Positions 6,548 through 15,779 of a stretch of 64,000 bases of DNA are shown piece by piece. The DNA lies in assembly GCF_028736175.1 (NCBI RefSeq), contig NZ_CP117880.1, positions 930,001 through 994,000 of the forward strand, written 5' to 3'. The DNA comes from Sphingobacterium oryzagri (GTDB lineage Bacteria; Bacteroidota; Bacteroidia; Sphingobacteriales; Sphingobacteriaceae). The notes below the pieces were generated by a model that had not been told where the DNA came from, did no database searches, and worked only from the letters and a program-made list of their open reading frames with translations. The number at the start of each line of letters is the position of its first letter. The first letter of the stretch is position 1. A program made the position numbers and the translations under genes.

Positions 6548-6842
6548 AGTAAAAATTTGAAAATATTTTTTGACCTCCGGAGATATTGTAAATTTTATTG
6601 TCATCTAAAGATGTAATGTCAACCGTAATCTTAATTGAATACTCCAAGTCGTAAAAATAGCTTCCCAGTTGTCTGGAATAACAAATAGGCGCACCACGAT
6701 CCTTTAAATCGTCAATCAGACTGTAAACTCTGGATACAGACAAGCCCAGACGTCTTGCCAATTCGTTCGGTGTTCCTGTCCGCTTCTGTCGAATTAATTT
6801 ATCTAATAAATTAATTCGATCAATGTGTTTAAATAGCTGCAT
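6525..6842 (-). CDS. small winged-helix (HTH_11/DeoR-like) protein, putative peptide-locus regulator
   Basis: A protein of 105 residues. Residues 8-55 (RINLLDKLIRQKRTGTPNELARRLGLSVSRVYSLIDDLKDRG) show the helix-turn-helix spacing of small DeoR/HTH_11-type domains. The second half is beta-rich with no sensor domain recognised. It lies 61 bp downstream of the tolC-like gene and 91 bp upstream of precursor 2, so it is probably in the export operon. A relic of its 3' end is preserved before precursor 1, so an HTH gene once stood there too. Control of precursor expression is the obvious inference. Confidence 0.75.
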   Translation of the reverse strand: MQLFKHIDRINLLDKLIRQKRTGTPNELARRLGLSVSRVYSLIDDLKDRGAPICYSRQLGSYFYDLEYSIKITVDITSLDDNKIYNISGGQKIFSNFYFPTVFIE

Positions 6843-6903
6843 GTAAAATTTCGTTTAATGTTTATTTGGTAAGATCCCTAGCAGCGCAATCTTTGTTTAT
6901 ATG

Positions 6904-8235
6904 CTATTGATATTGATAATCGCCTGTCGTTTGATACAGCAGCATCCTATAACTAAAAACTGCGCTATATCGAGCTTCTAAAAGTGCATTTTGAGCCTTA
7001 ATAAAATTATTTCGACTATCGTTGTATTCGTAAATGCTGCTACGTCCGGCTTCATAACTCTTTTTGGCAAACTCCATTGCTTTCTCCGTGTTTTTTAATA
7101 CTGTTTGCGCATTGCTATATTGGATTTGATTACTTCTAAAGTCGAATAATATCTTTTGTATTTCTTGCCTTATGTCTCGCTTATGCAGTTCTTCATCCAA
7201 TCGCAAGCTAGCTTGCGATAAATCGAGTTTTTTTAATCGCTGTTTTGTTTGACCTTTATTGAAAATGGGGAAGCTGGCAGTGACAGCTACCTGTTGAGCG
7301 AAGTTTTCAACAGTTTGAACAAAAAAGTTGGACACCTCTTGTGAAGCAAACCGATTGAAAAAAGTACTTCCAAAAGTAGCTGAACCTGTTATGTGCGGAT
7401 ACCACTCTGCTTTAACTATTTGTCTTTCTATTTGATTCAGGTCTAGCGCCCTATTAATCTGTTTAAGGAGCGGATGAATGTTATAGGAAGCAGAATAGGC
7501 ATCTTCGGCGGAAAGTAAATCAGGTAATTTAAAAGCGTGATTAATCGCATCGGAAGACACAAGCAACGTCGTATGATCCTCCAAAAGCATAAGCTGTGCT
7601 AGCGCTAGCTTTGAACGCTCGACTTCTACGTTTGCGGTAGTTCGATCTTGTTGCGCCCTCGCTAGCGTAGCCTTTGCTTCATACAGTTCGCTTTGTGACG
7701 TACTGCCGACCTGTGTTGTCCGCTGCGCTCTAGCATGTAGCGATTCGGCATACGCTACGGAAGAGTCTTGAGTTTGTAAGATCGATTGCTTTAATAGCAC
7801 CTCTAGGTACGTTTGTACCACTCGGATAGTTAACTCACGCTCCATTATATTTTTCTCTAATGCTGCTAGCTGTTTTTTTGTCCAGCTCCTTTTGACTTGA
7901 TTTTTCAGTAAACCGAAATTATATAACATAATTTCAGTCGTAACCCCCATATTGCTATTTAGATTGTCATTGCGTTGTATAGTGCCAAATATGTCTTGTG
8001 AACGACCGAAAACAGCGTATGCATTTGAATAGCCGTATACAGACGGCAAACGATCATTTTTCGCTATACGCATTTCCGCGCCTTCAATATCAACTTCAAT
8101 TTGCTGGCGCTTAATTTCTATGTTTTTTTCGATAGCATGATTCACACAATCCTCCAAAGTCCAATATTTAGCCTCTTGAGCATCACATACAGCGTAAGCA
8201 AAATTGTAAATAAGCAATATTAGGTACCTAATCAT
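6904..8235 (-). CDS. TolC-family outer membrane channel of the peptide exporter
   Basis: The protein has 443 residues with an N-terminal signal segment (MIRYLILLIYNFAYA) and the two-fold repeated helical architecture of outer-membrane efflux proteins: WTLEDCVNHAIEKN near the start, long heptad-like helices at about 150-215 and 335-415 and a repeat-like SYEAGRSSIYEYNDSRNNF near the end. It would give the periplasmic tunnel and outer-membrane pore. It follows the ABC transporter by 20 bp, completing a three-part type I secretion system for the double-glycine peptides. Confidence 0.9.
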   Translation of the reverse strand: MIRYLILLIYNFAYAVCDAQEAKYWTLEDCVNHAIEKNIEIKRQQIEVDIEGAEMRIAKNDRLPSVYGYSNAYAVFGRSQDIFGTIQRNDNLNSNMGVTTEIMLYNFGLLKNQVKRSWTKKQLAALEKNIMERELTIRVVQTYLEVLLKQSILQTQDSSVAYAESLHARAQRTTQVGSTSQSELYEAKATLARAQQDRTTANVEVERSKLALAQLMLLEDHTTLLVSSDAINHAFKLPDLLSAEDAYSASYNIHPLLKQINRALDLNQIERQIVKAEWYPHITGSATFGSTFFNRFASQEVSNFFVQTVENFAQQVAVTASFPIFNKGQTKQRLKKLDLSQASLRLDEELHKRDIRQEIQKILFDFRSNQIQYSNAQTVLKNTEKAMEFAKKSYEAGRSSIYEYNDSRNNFIKAQNALLEARYSAVFSYRMLLYQTTGDYQYQ

Positions 8236-8255
8236 CTTCGTATTATTAAATCGTA

Positions 8256-10415
8256 TTATCCAATAGAAATTTGTTTACTCCACATATGCTTGTACACGGA
8301 ATTTGGTTGATTTAGCAGCTCCTGATGTGTTCCTTCTTCTATTAACTTGCCGTGTTTTATAACCATAATTTTATCTGCACTTGCAACCGTACTCAATCTA
8401 TGCGCAATAATTATGATTGTTTTCGCTTGTTCTTTCAAGGTTTGTAGAGTAGACTGTATTATTTGCTCTGCTTCGGAATCCAATGCTGAGGTAGCCTCAT
8501 CAAGGATTAATACCTCTGGTTGTTTGTACAGTGCTCTAGCGATAGCGATACGTTGTTTTTGTCCTCCCGAAAGAAGCGCACCGTTTTCGCCCAGGTGCGT
8601 CTGAAAGCTTTGCGGAAGCTTCTCTACAAAATCTAGCATACCCAGATTCTTGGTGATTTCAATAACGCGTTTGATATTAGGTATCTCTTCTCCAAGTGCA
8701 ATATTTTCAATTACATTTCCAGAAAAGAGATGGATTTCCTGAGGTACCGTGGTAACCGACGATCGTAAGGAGTAAGGGGAGACGTAACGCACATCATAAT
8801 CACCTAGAAGAATCTTTCCACTTTTTAATGGGTAAAGGTTCTGTATTAGCGCTGCGATCGTACTTTTTCCAGAACCACTCTCACCAACGATCGCCGTCGT
8901 TTTTCCTTTTACGAACGAACAGCTAAAATTTGTAAATACATCTGCCCTGGATCCATAACTAAAGGACACGTCATGAAAAACGATATCACCTGCCATCCTG
9001 GTTTCCAATTCAATTTTTTCAGTCGATTCTTCTCGTTCTAAATCCATAATCTCAAACAGTCGGTCGGAAGCGATCAAAGCATTCTGTATGGTTTTGTTCA
9101 TACCAATCAGCTCGGAGATCGGCGCCGTGAAATAGCCAATAAGTGCATAGAAAGAAAGTAATTCTCCCGGTGTAATTGCTCGGTCAATTACATATCCAGC
9201 GCCAACCCAAAACAGCACAATGGTAAACAGGCGTGATAAAAATTCGGATGATGTTCCAGAAAAAAGGCCGTTAAGTACCGATTTATAGATACTTTTAAGC
9301 AATAACGAAAATTTGTTGTCTGTTTTATTGTTTGAAAAAGTCTCTGTTCCAAATTGCTTTATCGTACGCACAGCATGAAGAGATTCGACAAGATGCGACT
9401 CCAACTCAGCAGCTTCTTCCATCATCCGTCTCTCGACTTTTTTATTAAGTTTGTTCGTGATCCAATAAGCAAGAATGTAAAATGGTATGACTAAGGCGAC
9501 TACTAAAGCTAGTTTCCAATAGTAATTAAACATCAGCGCAAAGGAAAAGATTACTATAAAGATATTTACGACGATTTGAATAGCTACATCGTTGATAAAG
9601 GCTCTTATTTTGACAGCGTCGTTAACACGCGAAATAATTTCGCCGACTTTCATGGTGTCAAAAAAACGTTGAGGTAAAGCTAAGAGGTGTTTATAGTAGC
9701 CCAGTATAAGGTATCGGTCTATCCGCTGACCTGTTTGCAGCACTAAAACGCTCTTTACAGCACCGATGAACAACTGGAAAAGTAATATGACGATCATGCC
9801 GATCGAAAGCAAGTTCAATAGTCTTAAATTTCCATCTACAAGTACGTAATCGGTGATTTTCTCGATGTAAATCGACGTAGATAGGCCAAGTACTGTATAC
9901 AGAACAGCTCCTACTAATGCCTGGATAGCGACAGACTTATGCGGTTTAACTAAATTCCAAAAGCGTTGATAGATAGTAGTCTTTTCATTTCGCTGTTCGA
10001 AGTATTCATTCGGTTCCAAAAGAATCAATACACCTGTCCATATTTTCTGAAAATCAGGTAGAGCATACTTTTCAAATTTTCCTGTTCCTGGATCCATTAC
10101 TGTAACGAGCGTTTTATCCACTTTATATATGACGACATAGTGTTGTAGTTGTTCCTTCAGTACAATATGTGCAATAGCAGGAACGGGAATATGTAATAAT
10201 GACTCGATAGGCCCCCTCACACCTTTCGCATTGAAACCCATGCTCGTTAATCCTTGGATCATACCCATTACATTTGTTCCCCGGGTATCTGTATGACACA
10301 TCTGTCGTATTTTGGCAAGAGGCAATTCTAATCCGTAGTGTGCTGCGACTGACGCCAGGCATGCTGCTCCGCAGTCTTGCAAATCATGTTGCTTTATCTT
10401 TGTGTTTCTTTTCAT
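8256..10415 (-). CDS. C39-peptidase ABC transporter (peptide processing and export)
   Basis: The protein has 719 residues. Residues 1-135 are a C39 cysteine peptidase with Gln9, Cys15 in QDCGAACLA, His92 in QHYVVIY and Asp108 in VMDPG, so the catalytic set is complete. Residues about 160-430 hold six membrane helices. The nucleotide-binding domain has the Walker A motif GESGSGKST (511-519), signature LSGGQ (615-619), Walker B VLILDE (635-640) and H-loop AHRLST. It should cut leaders after GG and pump the mature peptide through the HlyD and TolC partners. It lies 16 bp after the HlyD gene. Confidence 0.95.
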   Translation of the reverse strand: MKRNTKIKQHDLQDCGAACLASVAAHYGLELPLAKIRQMCHTDTRGTNVMGMIQGLTSMGFNAKGVRGPIESLLHIPVPAIAHIVLKEQLQHYVVIYKVDKTLVTVMDPGTGKFEKYALPDFQKIWTGVLILLEPNEYFEQRNEKTTIYQRFWNLVKPHKSVAIQALVGAVLYTVLGLSTSIYIEKITDYVLVDGNLRLLNLLSIGMIVILLFQLFIGAVKSVLVLQTGQRIDRYLILGYYKHLLALPQRFFDTMKVGEIISRVNDAVKIRAFINDVAIQIVVNIFIVIFSFALMFNYYWKLALVVALVIPFYILAYWITNKLNKKVERRMMEEAAELESHLVESLHAVRTIKQFGTETFSNNKTDNKFSLLLKSIYKSVLNGLFSGTSSEFLSRLFTIVLFWVGAGYVIDRAITPGELLSFYALIGYFTAPISELIGMNKTIQNALIASDRLFEIMDLEREESTEKIELETRMAGDIVFHDVSFSYGSRADVFTNFSCSFVKGKTTAIVGESGSGKSTIAALIQNLYPLKSGKILLGDYDVRYVSPYSLRSSVTTVPQEIHLFSGNVIENIALGEEIPNIKRVIEITKNLGMLDFVEKLPQSFQTHLGENGALLSGGQKQRIAIARALYKQPEVLILDEATSALDSEAEQIIQSTLQTLKEQAKTIIIIAHRLSTVASADKIMVIKHGKLIEEGTHQELLNQPNSVYKHMWSKQISIG

Positions 10416-10431
10416 TTACGAAACATAATTT

Positions 10432-11520
10432 TTACTGTAAATGAGGGTTAAACCAATTATCCATTCGATCGAACAGTAATTGCCATAGCGTTCGTTCTGT
10501 AAGGTAAAATCTGGCAGTAAAGGTATTGCCTTTACCTACTGTCGCACGATAGCCATTCTTTAACGACAAGTAATTTTTGTCTAGATCGCAGCGCACTATT
10601 AAATAAGGTACGCCTGTCTGCTCATTAATCATCACGTTATTGTTTATATCTGTAACCTTTCCTTTAAGCATGCCCCATTGATTGTAGTTATAGGTGTCTA
10701 TTTGAAATCTCACGATTTGCCCAAGTTTTATGAAGCCAATAGATGAAGCAGGAACATGACATTCCGCGGTTAGCGTATCTTCCCTGGAAATATCTGCCAG
10801 ATGTTGACCTTGTACTAAATAATTACCACTGTGAAATCCTTGCAGGTTGGTTATATGGCCAGAAGTAGAGGCCTTAACAACGTAATTTTCCTCTTCGATG
10901 TCGATAGCCTCCATATCAGCTATTGAAGAACGCAAGTGTTGTTCTATTTCTCGTTTTTTAGCATGCCAAGTTGCCATTTGTTGATCACGTATACTTTGCT
11001 TTTGCTTTTGCAACTGCTCGTGCGTGTTTATACTTTTTTCGTATTCCATTAACGGGATCACCCCATCATTGTACAAAATGGTGCTACGTTCGCTCTCCTT
11101 TTTTGCTAACTCGATTTGTGTTTGCAATTCTGAAAGTTTTATTTGCATCGAAGTAAACTCGGATTGGTACAATCCTGTCGCGAGTGTTGTGAGCGGCTTG
11201 CTATTCGTTAAAAAGTTTAAATCTTGTAGTTGAGCGAGATAATCTTCGTGTAATTTGTTTTGAAGAGAACGTTTACTGTGCAAAGGTGTCGACGCAATCA
11301 CAAGGAGTGTGTCTCCTTGCTTTACATATTGATTATTTGTTGCTAATCGGGATGAGATAATACGACCACTCACTAATGATATAACTTTTGTATTTTCTTC
11401 AACAGGCCTAACTATACCTGTTGCTGATACAGAAATTGGTATTTTGATAAAAGGTAACGAAAATATAATGACTATTATCGCTATCGTTAAACTCGTGTAT
11501 ATGATCTTAGTTTTCCTCAT
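10432..11520 (-). CDS. HlyD-family periplasmic adaptor of the peptide exporter
   Basis: The protein has 362 residues from ATG at 11520 (a GTG two codons upstream is possible). It has one N-terminal membrane helix (residues about 6-25), then a lipoyl-like half-motif (ATGIVRPVEENTKVISLVSG), a helical hairpin of about 120 residues with many Gln and Lys, a second lipoyl-like half (VVKASTSGHITNL) and a beta-barrel domain. This is the standard order for type I secretion adaptors. It is the first gene of the export operon; no promoter box was found with confidence upstream. Confidence 0.92.
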   Translation of the reverse strand: MRKTKIIYTSLTIAIIVIIFSLPFIKIPISVSATGIVRPVEENTKVISLVSGRIISSRLATNNQYVKQGDTLLVIASTPLHSKRSLQNKLHEDYLAQLQDLNFLTNSKPLTTLATGLYQSEFTSMQIKLSELQTQIELAKKESERSTILYNDGVIPLMEYEKSINTHEQLQKQKQSIRDQQMATWHAKKREIEQHLRSSIADMEAIDIEEENYVVKASTSGHITNLQGFHSGNYLVQGQHLADISREDTLTAECHVPASSIGFIKLGQIVRFQIDTYNYNQWGMLKGKVTDINNNVMINEQTGVPYLIVRCDLDKNYLSLKNGYRATVGKGNTFTARFYLTERTLWQLLFDRMDNWFNPHLQ

Positions 11521-11891
11521 CTTCACTTACCGTTTCGACTGTCTTAGCAGTGACTACGTTTTAATATGCCACTGTAAGCATACCTGGGCATGTGGTTATC
11601 TACAAGTCTAATATAGCTATTTTGAAAATAAATTTAACGGTGTAGAAAATCAAGGTTATGTGTTAGTTTATTTAAAGCTTTGTTTTTGATTCAAAACAAT
11701 CGATTGTCTTAAAAAATGTTAATTTTATTGTTGTTAAAATAAATTCAATACATCGAGATAATTTATGCTGTAAATCAATCTATCTGCAATGCTAATAAGG
11801 GAGGTAAATTCACTGGTTTGTTGGTGTTAGCAGACAAAAAAGCCTCCAAAATTTTAGTTTTTGGAGGCTATGTTGTGCGTATGTAATTAGT
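11521..11891. other. upstream region of the export operon
   Basis: No gene is seen here. It should contain the promoter of the minus-strand export operon at its left end and does contain the acetyl-CoA synthetase terminator at its right end. The middle (about 11630-11780) is very A+T-rich. Confidence 0.6.
11836..11869 (-). terminator. intrinsic terminator after acetyl-CoA synthetase gene
   Basis: Stem AGCCTCCAAAA pairs with TTTTGGAGGCT across a 7-base loop. On the minus strand the stem is followed by a run of six T, 22 bases or so after the stop codon of the acs gene. Confidence 0.9.
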
Positions 11892-13808
11892 TTACTTGCG
11901 GAACTCTTCAGCACCTTTTATAATCGAGTCCACGACATTTGGATCCTGTAAAGTCGACGTGTCGCCGAGGTTTTCGGTTTCGCCTTCGGCTATTTTGCGT
12001 AAAATGCGGCGCATAATTTTGCCAGAGCGCGTTTTCGGCAGATCAGAAACAAACTGGATAACGTCCGGTTTGGCGATGGCACCGATGATGCGCGTAATCG
12101 TCTGCAAGATATCTTTGCGTGTGCTTTCGTCATCAATGTGATGATTCGCAATCACATACGCATAGATTCCCTGTCCTTTGACCGGATGCGGGTAGCCAAC
12201 GATGGCTGATTCTACGACATCGGAGTGCATATTGATAGCATTCTCTACTTCTGCTGTTCCGATGCGGTGACCAGAAACATTTAATACATCGTCTACGCGA
12301 CCGGTAATTTTGTAATAGCCTTCCGGACTTCGGTAACAGCCATCGCCTGTAAAATATTTGTCTGCGTAGGTGGAGAAGTACGTCTGCTTACAGCGATCGT
12401 GGTCGCCCCATGTCGTTCTTAGCATACCTGGCCAAGGAAATTTAATACATAAATTTCCCGAAACATCGTTGCCTTCGATTTCCTTGCCGTTTTCGTCCAT
12501 CAAACAAGGCTGCACACCCGGTAGCGGGAGCATCGCGTAACCGGGAATTGTTGGCGAAATGCCCGCCAGTGGCGAAATCAAAATACCGCCATTCTCCGTT
12601 TGCCACCACGTATCCGCAATGGGCGCTTCTCCTTTACCCACTTTATCGTGATACCAATGCCACGCTTCCTCGTTGATCGGTTCGCCTACGGAACCCAGTT
12701 TTTTAATGCTGCTCAAGTCTTTGCCGTCGATAAATTCATCGCCGAAAGCCATCAACGAGCGAATGGCTGTTGGTGCTGTGTATAGCGTGTTTACTTTATA
12801 TTTTTGGACAATATCCCAAAGACGGCCGGCGTCTGGATGCGTCGGCGTTCCTTCAAACATAACGGAAATAGCGCCTTGAGAAAGTGGTCCGTATACGATA
12901 TAGCTGTGGCCGGTAATCCAGCCGATATCTGCCGTACAGAAATAAACTTCGCCGGGTTGGTATTGAAATACATTGGAAAACGTATAACCGGTGTAAACCA
13001 TGTAGCCGCCGGTTGTATGAACGACGCCTTTAGGTTTGCCTGTAGAGCCTGATGTATACAAGATAAACAACGGGTCTTCCGCATCCATTTCCTCAGCCGG
13101 GCAAGGCGGATTGCCTTGTGTTTCCACTTTTTTGATTTCATCTTCCCACCATACATCGCGACCTTTGATCATCGAAACCGGTGTGCGTGTGCGTGTCAAC
13201 ACGATCACACGTTCGACCGATTTGCATTGCATCAGCGCGTCGTCCACGATCGACTTCAATTCCAGTACTTTGCCTGCGCGGTAGCCACCATCGCTGGTCA
13301 CCACCAGCTTGCATTCTGCATCGCTTATTCTATCCGCAATAGACTGCGCAGAGAAACCTCCGAAAACAACGGAGTGAATAGCGCCAATACGGGCACAAGC
13401 CAATACCGCGATTACCAGTTCAGGCACCATAGGCAGGTAAATGCAAATGCGATCACCTTTTACAACATGGTTGTTTTTTAATACATTCGCAAAGGTTTCT
13501 ACTTTATCTAACAACTGTTTGTAGGTCAAGATGCGGTGAGCTTCATTTGGATCGTTCGGCTCCCATATGATCGCTGGCTTGTCGCCCGAATTGTAAATAT
13601 GACGATCCAGACAGTTTTCTGTAATGTTAAGCTTTCCGCCTTCAAACCATTTGATGTTCGGCTCGGAAAAATTCCAGTTTAAAACATTGGTCCATTTTCT
13701 TTTCCAAAAGAAATGTTCAGCGATGCCCGCCCAAAATTCTTCCGGTTTTTCGACACTATGTGCATAAGCGTCTTGATATTCCTCAAAACTTTTAATCTGT
13801 AGGTTCAT
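11892..13808 (-). CDS. acs: acetyl-CoA synthetase
   Basis: It activates acetate to acetyl-AMP and then acetyl-CoA. The start MNLQIKSFEEYQ gives 638 residues, near the family norm of about 640; five more in-frame codons upstream are less likely. Visible motifs are the AMP-binding loop ILYTSGSTGKPKG, IADTWWQTENGG, YFTGDGCYRSPEGYYKITGR and the C-terminal PKTRSGKIMRR, whose lysine is the usual acetylation-controlled residue. It is monocistronic with its own terminator and separates the peptide island from the housekeeping region. Confidence 0.97.
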   Translation of the reverse strand: MNLQIKSFEEYQDAYAHSVEKPEEFWAGIAEHFFWKRKWTNVLNWNFSEPNIKWFEGGKLNITENCLDRHIYNSGDKPAIIWEPNDPNEAHRILTYKQLLDKVETFANVLKNNHVVKGDRICIYLPMVPELVIAVLACARIGAIHSVVFGGFSAQSIADRISDAECKLVVTSDGGYRAGKVLELKSIVDDALMQCKSVERVIVLTRTRTPVSMIKGRDVWWEDEIKKVETQGNPPCPAEEMDAEDPLFILYTSGSTGKPKGVVHTTGGYMVYTGYTFSNVFQYQPGEVYFCTADIGWITGHSYIVYGPLSQGAISVMFEGTPTHPDAGRLWDIVQKYKVNTLYTAPTAIRSLMAFGDEFIDGKDLSSIKKLGSVGEPINEEAWHWYHDKVGKGEAPIADTWWQTENGGILISPLAGISPTIPGYAMLPLPGVQPCLMDENGKEIEGNDVSGNLCIKFPWPGMLRTTWGDHDRCKQTYFSTYADKYFTGDGCYRSPEGYYKITGRVDDVLNVSGHRIGTAEVENAINMHSDVVESAIVGYPHPVKGQGIYAYVIANHHIDDESTRKDILQTITRIIGAIAKPDVIQFVSDLPKTRSGKIMRRILRKIAEGETENLGDTSTLQDPNVVDSIIKGAEEFRK

Positions 13809-13987
13809 ATTTTTTCGGTACAAAAAATTATCTCACTTATTCAATGCAGACAGCTATTTATTCGATATTGTCCGTATTGAATACTCAATAGCTAATTTAG
13901 TTTTTTTTGCCATGAATGTCAATGTTTTTATAGCATAATCATCCGGTTAAAATGAATGCTTGATACAAAATTAATACCTTTAGTGTG

Positions 13988-14869
13988 ATGAATGTTGCGC
14001 GGCAGACTTACTACTTTCTTATCTTCACCAACCTGCTGATCGCCTTGGCAGCCATGGCACAATGTGCGTTAACTTATATCTTTTTCGATGCGCCGTTTGA
14101 TTACGCGATGATCGCTATAGAGGGGGCTGCAACGTTACTATTGTATAACTTCAGTTTAGTCTTATCTAAACCAAAAAATCCGCAAAACTCGGTATACAAA
14201 AGAACACGATGGGTATTTAGAAATGTATGGATACTGTGGTTCAATAGCGCCTTGGCGGTGCTAATTTTAGCTTATGCCATCTTTCAGATTCATTTTTACA
14301 GCCTGTTATTTTTGGGGCTGATCGGTTTGATAAGTGTGGCTTATTCGTTCCCGATTTTTCCGTATAAAGGAAAGGCGGTGGGACTGCGACAGCTGCCTGC
14401 TGTTAAGATTTTTCATATCGCGCTGGTCTGGACGCTTAGTTCGGTTTGCCTGCCGGCCTTTGAGCTGCATTTGGACGGATATGTGCTTGATCAGCTGCGG
14501 CTCAGCCTGTTATTTGTGTTTAAATTTATCTTTTTGATCATCTGCACATTGCCCTTTGATATTCGGGATATGAAGCAAGACTCCTATTACCATTTAAAGA
14601 CCATTCCGAATATGATAGGTGCCGACCGTGCCATCAAGTTGTGCTATGGCTTATTGTTATTGCATAGTACAGCAACGCTTTTGGCGCCTTTTCCGTTGTC
14701 GCTAAGACTAGGCATTTTGGCAACAAATGTGAGTATCGGATTGCTGCTAAATAGGCTTGTTTTTCGGCAACAAGGGCATTATCACAATGCGTATCTGTTG
14801 GATTTTGCCCTTGTTGTGCAGTTTATGCTCGTGTTGTTGTCTGTTAACCTTTTTGCATGGTTGCAATAA
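13988..14869 (+). CDS. UbiA-superfamily-like membrane protein
   Basis: This is a 293-residue protein with eight or nine membrane helices. The segment TLPFDIRDMKQDSYYHLKTIP resembles the second Asp-rich loop (DxxxD) of UbiA prenyltransferases and is followed by the typical NMIGADRA. The first Asp-rich motif (NDxxD) is not clearly present: the matching place reads SKPKNPQNS. It may therefore be a divergent or inactive relative. ATG at 13988 was chosen over the GTG one codon before. Its 3' end overlaps the convergent dehydrogenase gene by 26 bp. Confidence 0.6.
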   Translation: MNVARQTYYFLIFTNLLIALAAMAQCALTYIFFDAPFDYAMIAIEGAATLLLYNFSLVLSKPKNPQNSVYKRTRWVFRNVWILWFNSALAVLILAYAIFQIHFYSLLFLGLIGLISVAYSFPIFPYKGKAVGLRQLPAVKIFHIALVWTLSSVCLPAFELHLDGYVLDQLRLSLLFVFKFIFLIICTLPFDIRDMKQDSYYHLKTIPNMIGADRAIKLCYGLLLLHSTATLLAPFPLSLRLGILATNVSIGLLLNRLVFRQQGHYHNAYLLDFALVVQFMLVLLSVNLFAWLQ

Positions 14870-15779
14870 TTTTATCGGCTAATATTGCCGATAATTTATA
14901 GTAGCTTTCAAAGGTCCAGCCGGCGACGTGCGGACTCAGCAACACATTGTCACGGCTTGACAAGTTGCTAAACCAAGGCTGCTCTGCCAATGCCGGAAAC
15001 TTTTCGACAGGCAGCACATCAAAAGCGGCGCCGAGTATCTTTCCTTCGTCCAGGTAATGCAATACAGCCGGAATATCGACAATCCCACCGCGAGCGCCCA
15101 TCAGCAGAAAAAATGGCTTGCGAAAATGAAAAAGATACTCCCGATCAACCATATTTTTTGTTTCGCGCGTCAAAGGAATATGAAAACTCAATACCTCAGC
15201 CTGTTTGACAACTTCCTCCATGGAAACTTCGGTTACATATTGATCGGAAAAACCGGTTTTATATTTGTCGTATGCAATGACATTCACCTCAAAACCCGAT
15301 AGTTTTTTAGCCATCGCCTGTCCGTTATGTCCGTAACCGATGATGGCCACCGTACGTCCTTTTAACTCGTAACCTCTGTTTTCTTCTCGTTTCCAAAAGC
15401 CGCCTGAAATTTCACGATGGCCTCTGTTAAGGTTATTCAGTAGGCTGAGCAACATACCAATCATATGTTCGCCAACAGCATCACGATTGCCCTCGTTGGC
15501 CGGGAGGAGCTGTATGTTTTTTGCTAAAGCGTAATCTTCATCGATGTTATCTAATCCGGCACCCGATCGAGCAATAAAGCGTAAATGCGCTGCTCGATCA
15601 ATAAACGCACTGTCTACCTGAAATTTTGAGCGGATAACCAGTCCGGTATACCGCTGGATAATTGCTGCAGCATCTGCTTTTTGCATATCGGGGCGATAGT
15701 CGAAAGGTAAATTAGCCTGTTCCAACTTTGTTAGTAACACCTCATGTACGTCATCGACAATTAAAATACGGTTCTCCAT
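14844..15779 (-). CDS. D-2-hydroxyacid dehydrogenase (phosphoglycerate dehydrogenase-like)
   Basis: This 311-residue enzyme of the NAD-dependent 2-hydroxyacid dehydrogenase family has the dinucleotide loop IIGYGHNGQAMAK, the catalytic Arg region MGARGGIVD and the catalytic His in LLSPHVAGWTFESY. It lacks the C-terminal ACT domain of true SerA, so the substrate is not certain. Its ATG shares one base with the stop of the upstream monooxygenase gene (TAATG), which points to co-translation. Confidence 0.85.
   Translation of the reverse strand: MENRILIVDDVHEVLLTKLEQANLPFDYRPDMQKADAAAIIQRYTGLVIRSKFQVDSAFIDRAAHLRFIARSGAGLDNIDEDYALAKNIQLLPANEGNRDAVGEHMIGMLLSLLNNLNRGHREISGGFWKREENRGYELKGRTVAIIGYGHNGQAMAKKLSGFEVNVIAYDKYKTGFSDQYVTEVSMEEVVKQAEVLSFHIPLTRETKNMVDREYLFHFRKPFFLLMGARGGIVDIPAVLHYLDEGKILGAAFDVLPVEKFPALAEQPWFSNLSSRDNVLLSPHVAGWTFESYYKLSAILADKIIATMQKG

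Noticed and set aside
12791..13284. Long antisense and alternate-frame ORFs inside the acs gene
   Set aside because: They are shadows of a strongly coding frame with no homology or start signals of their own.
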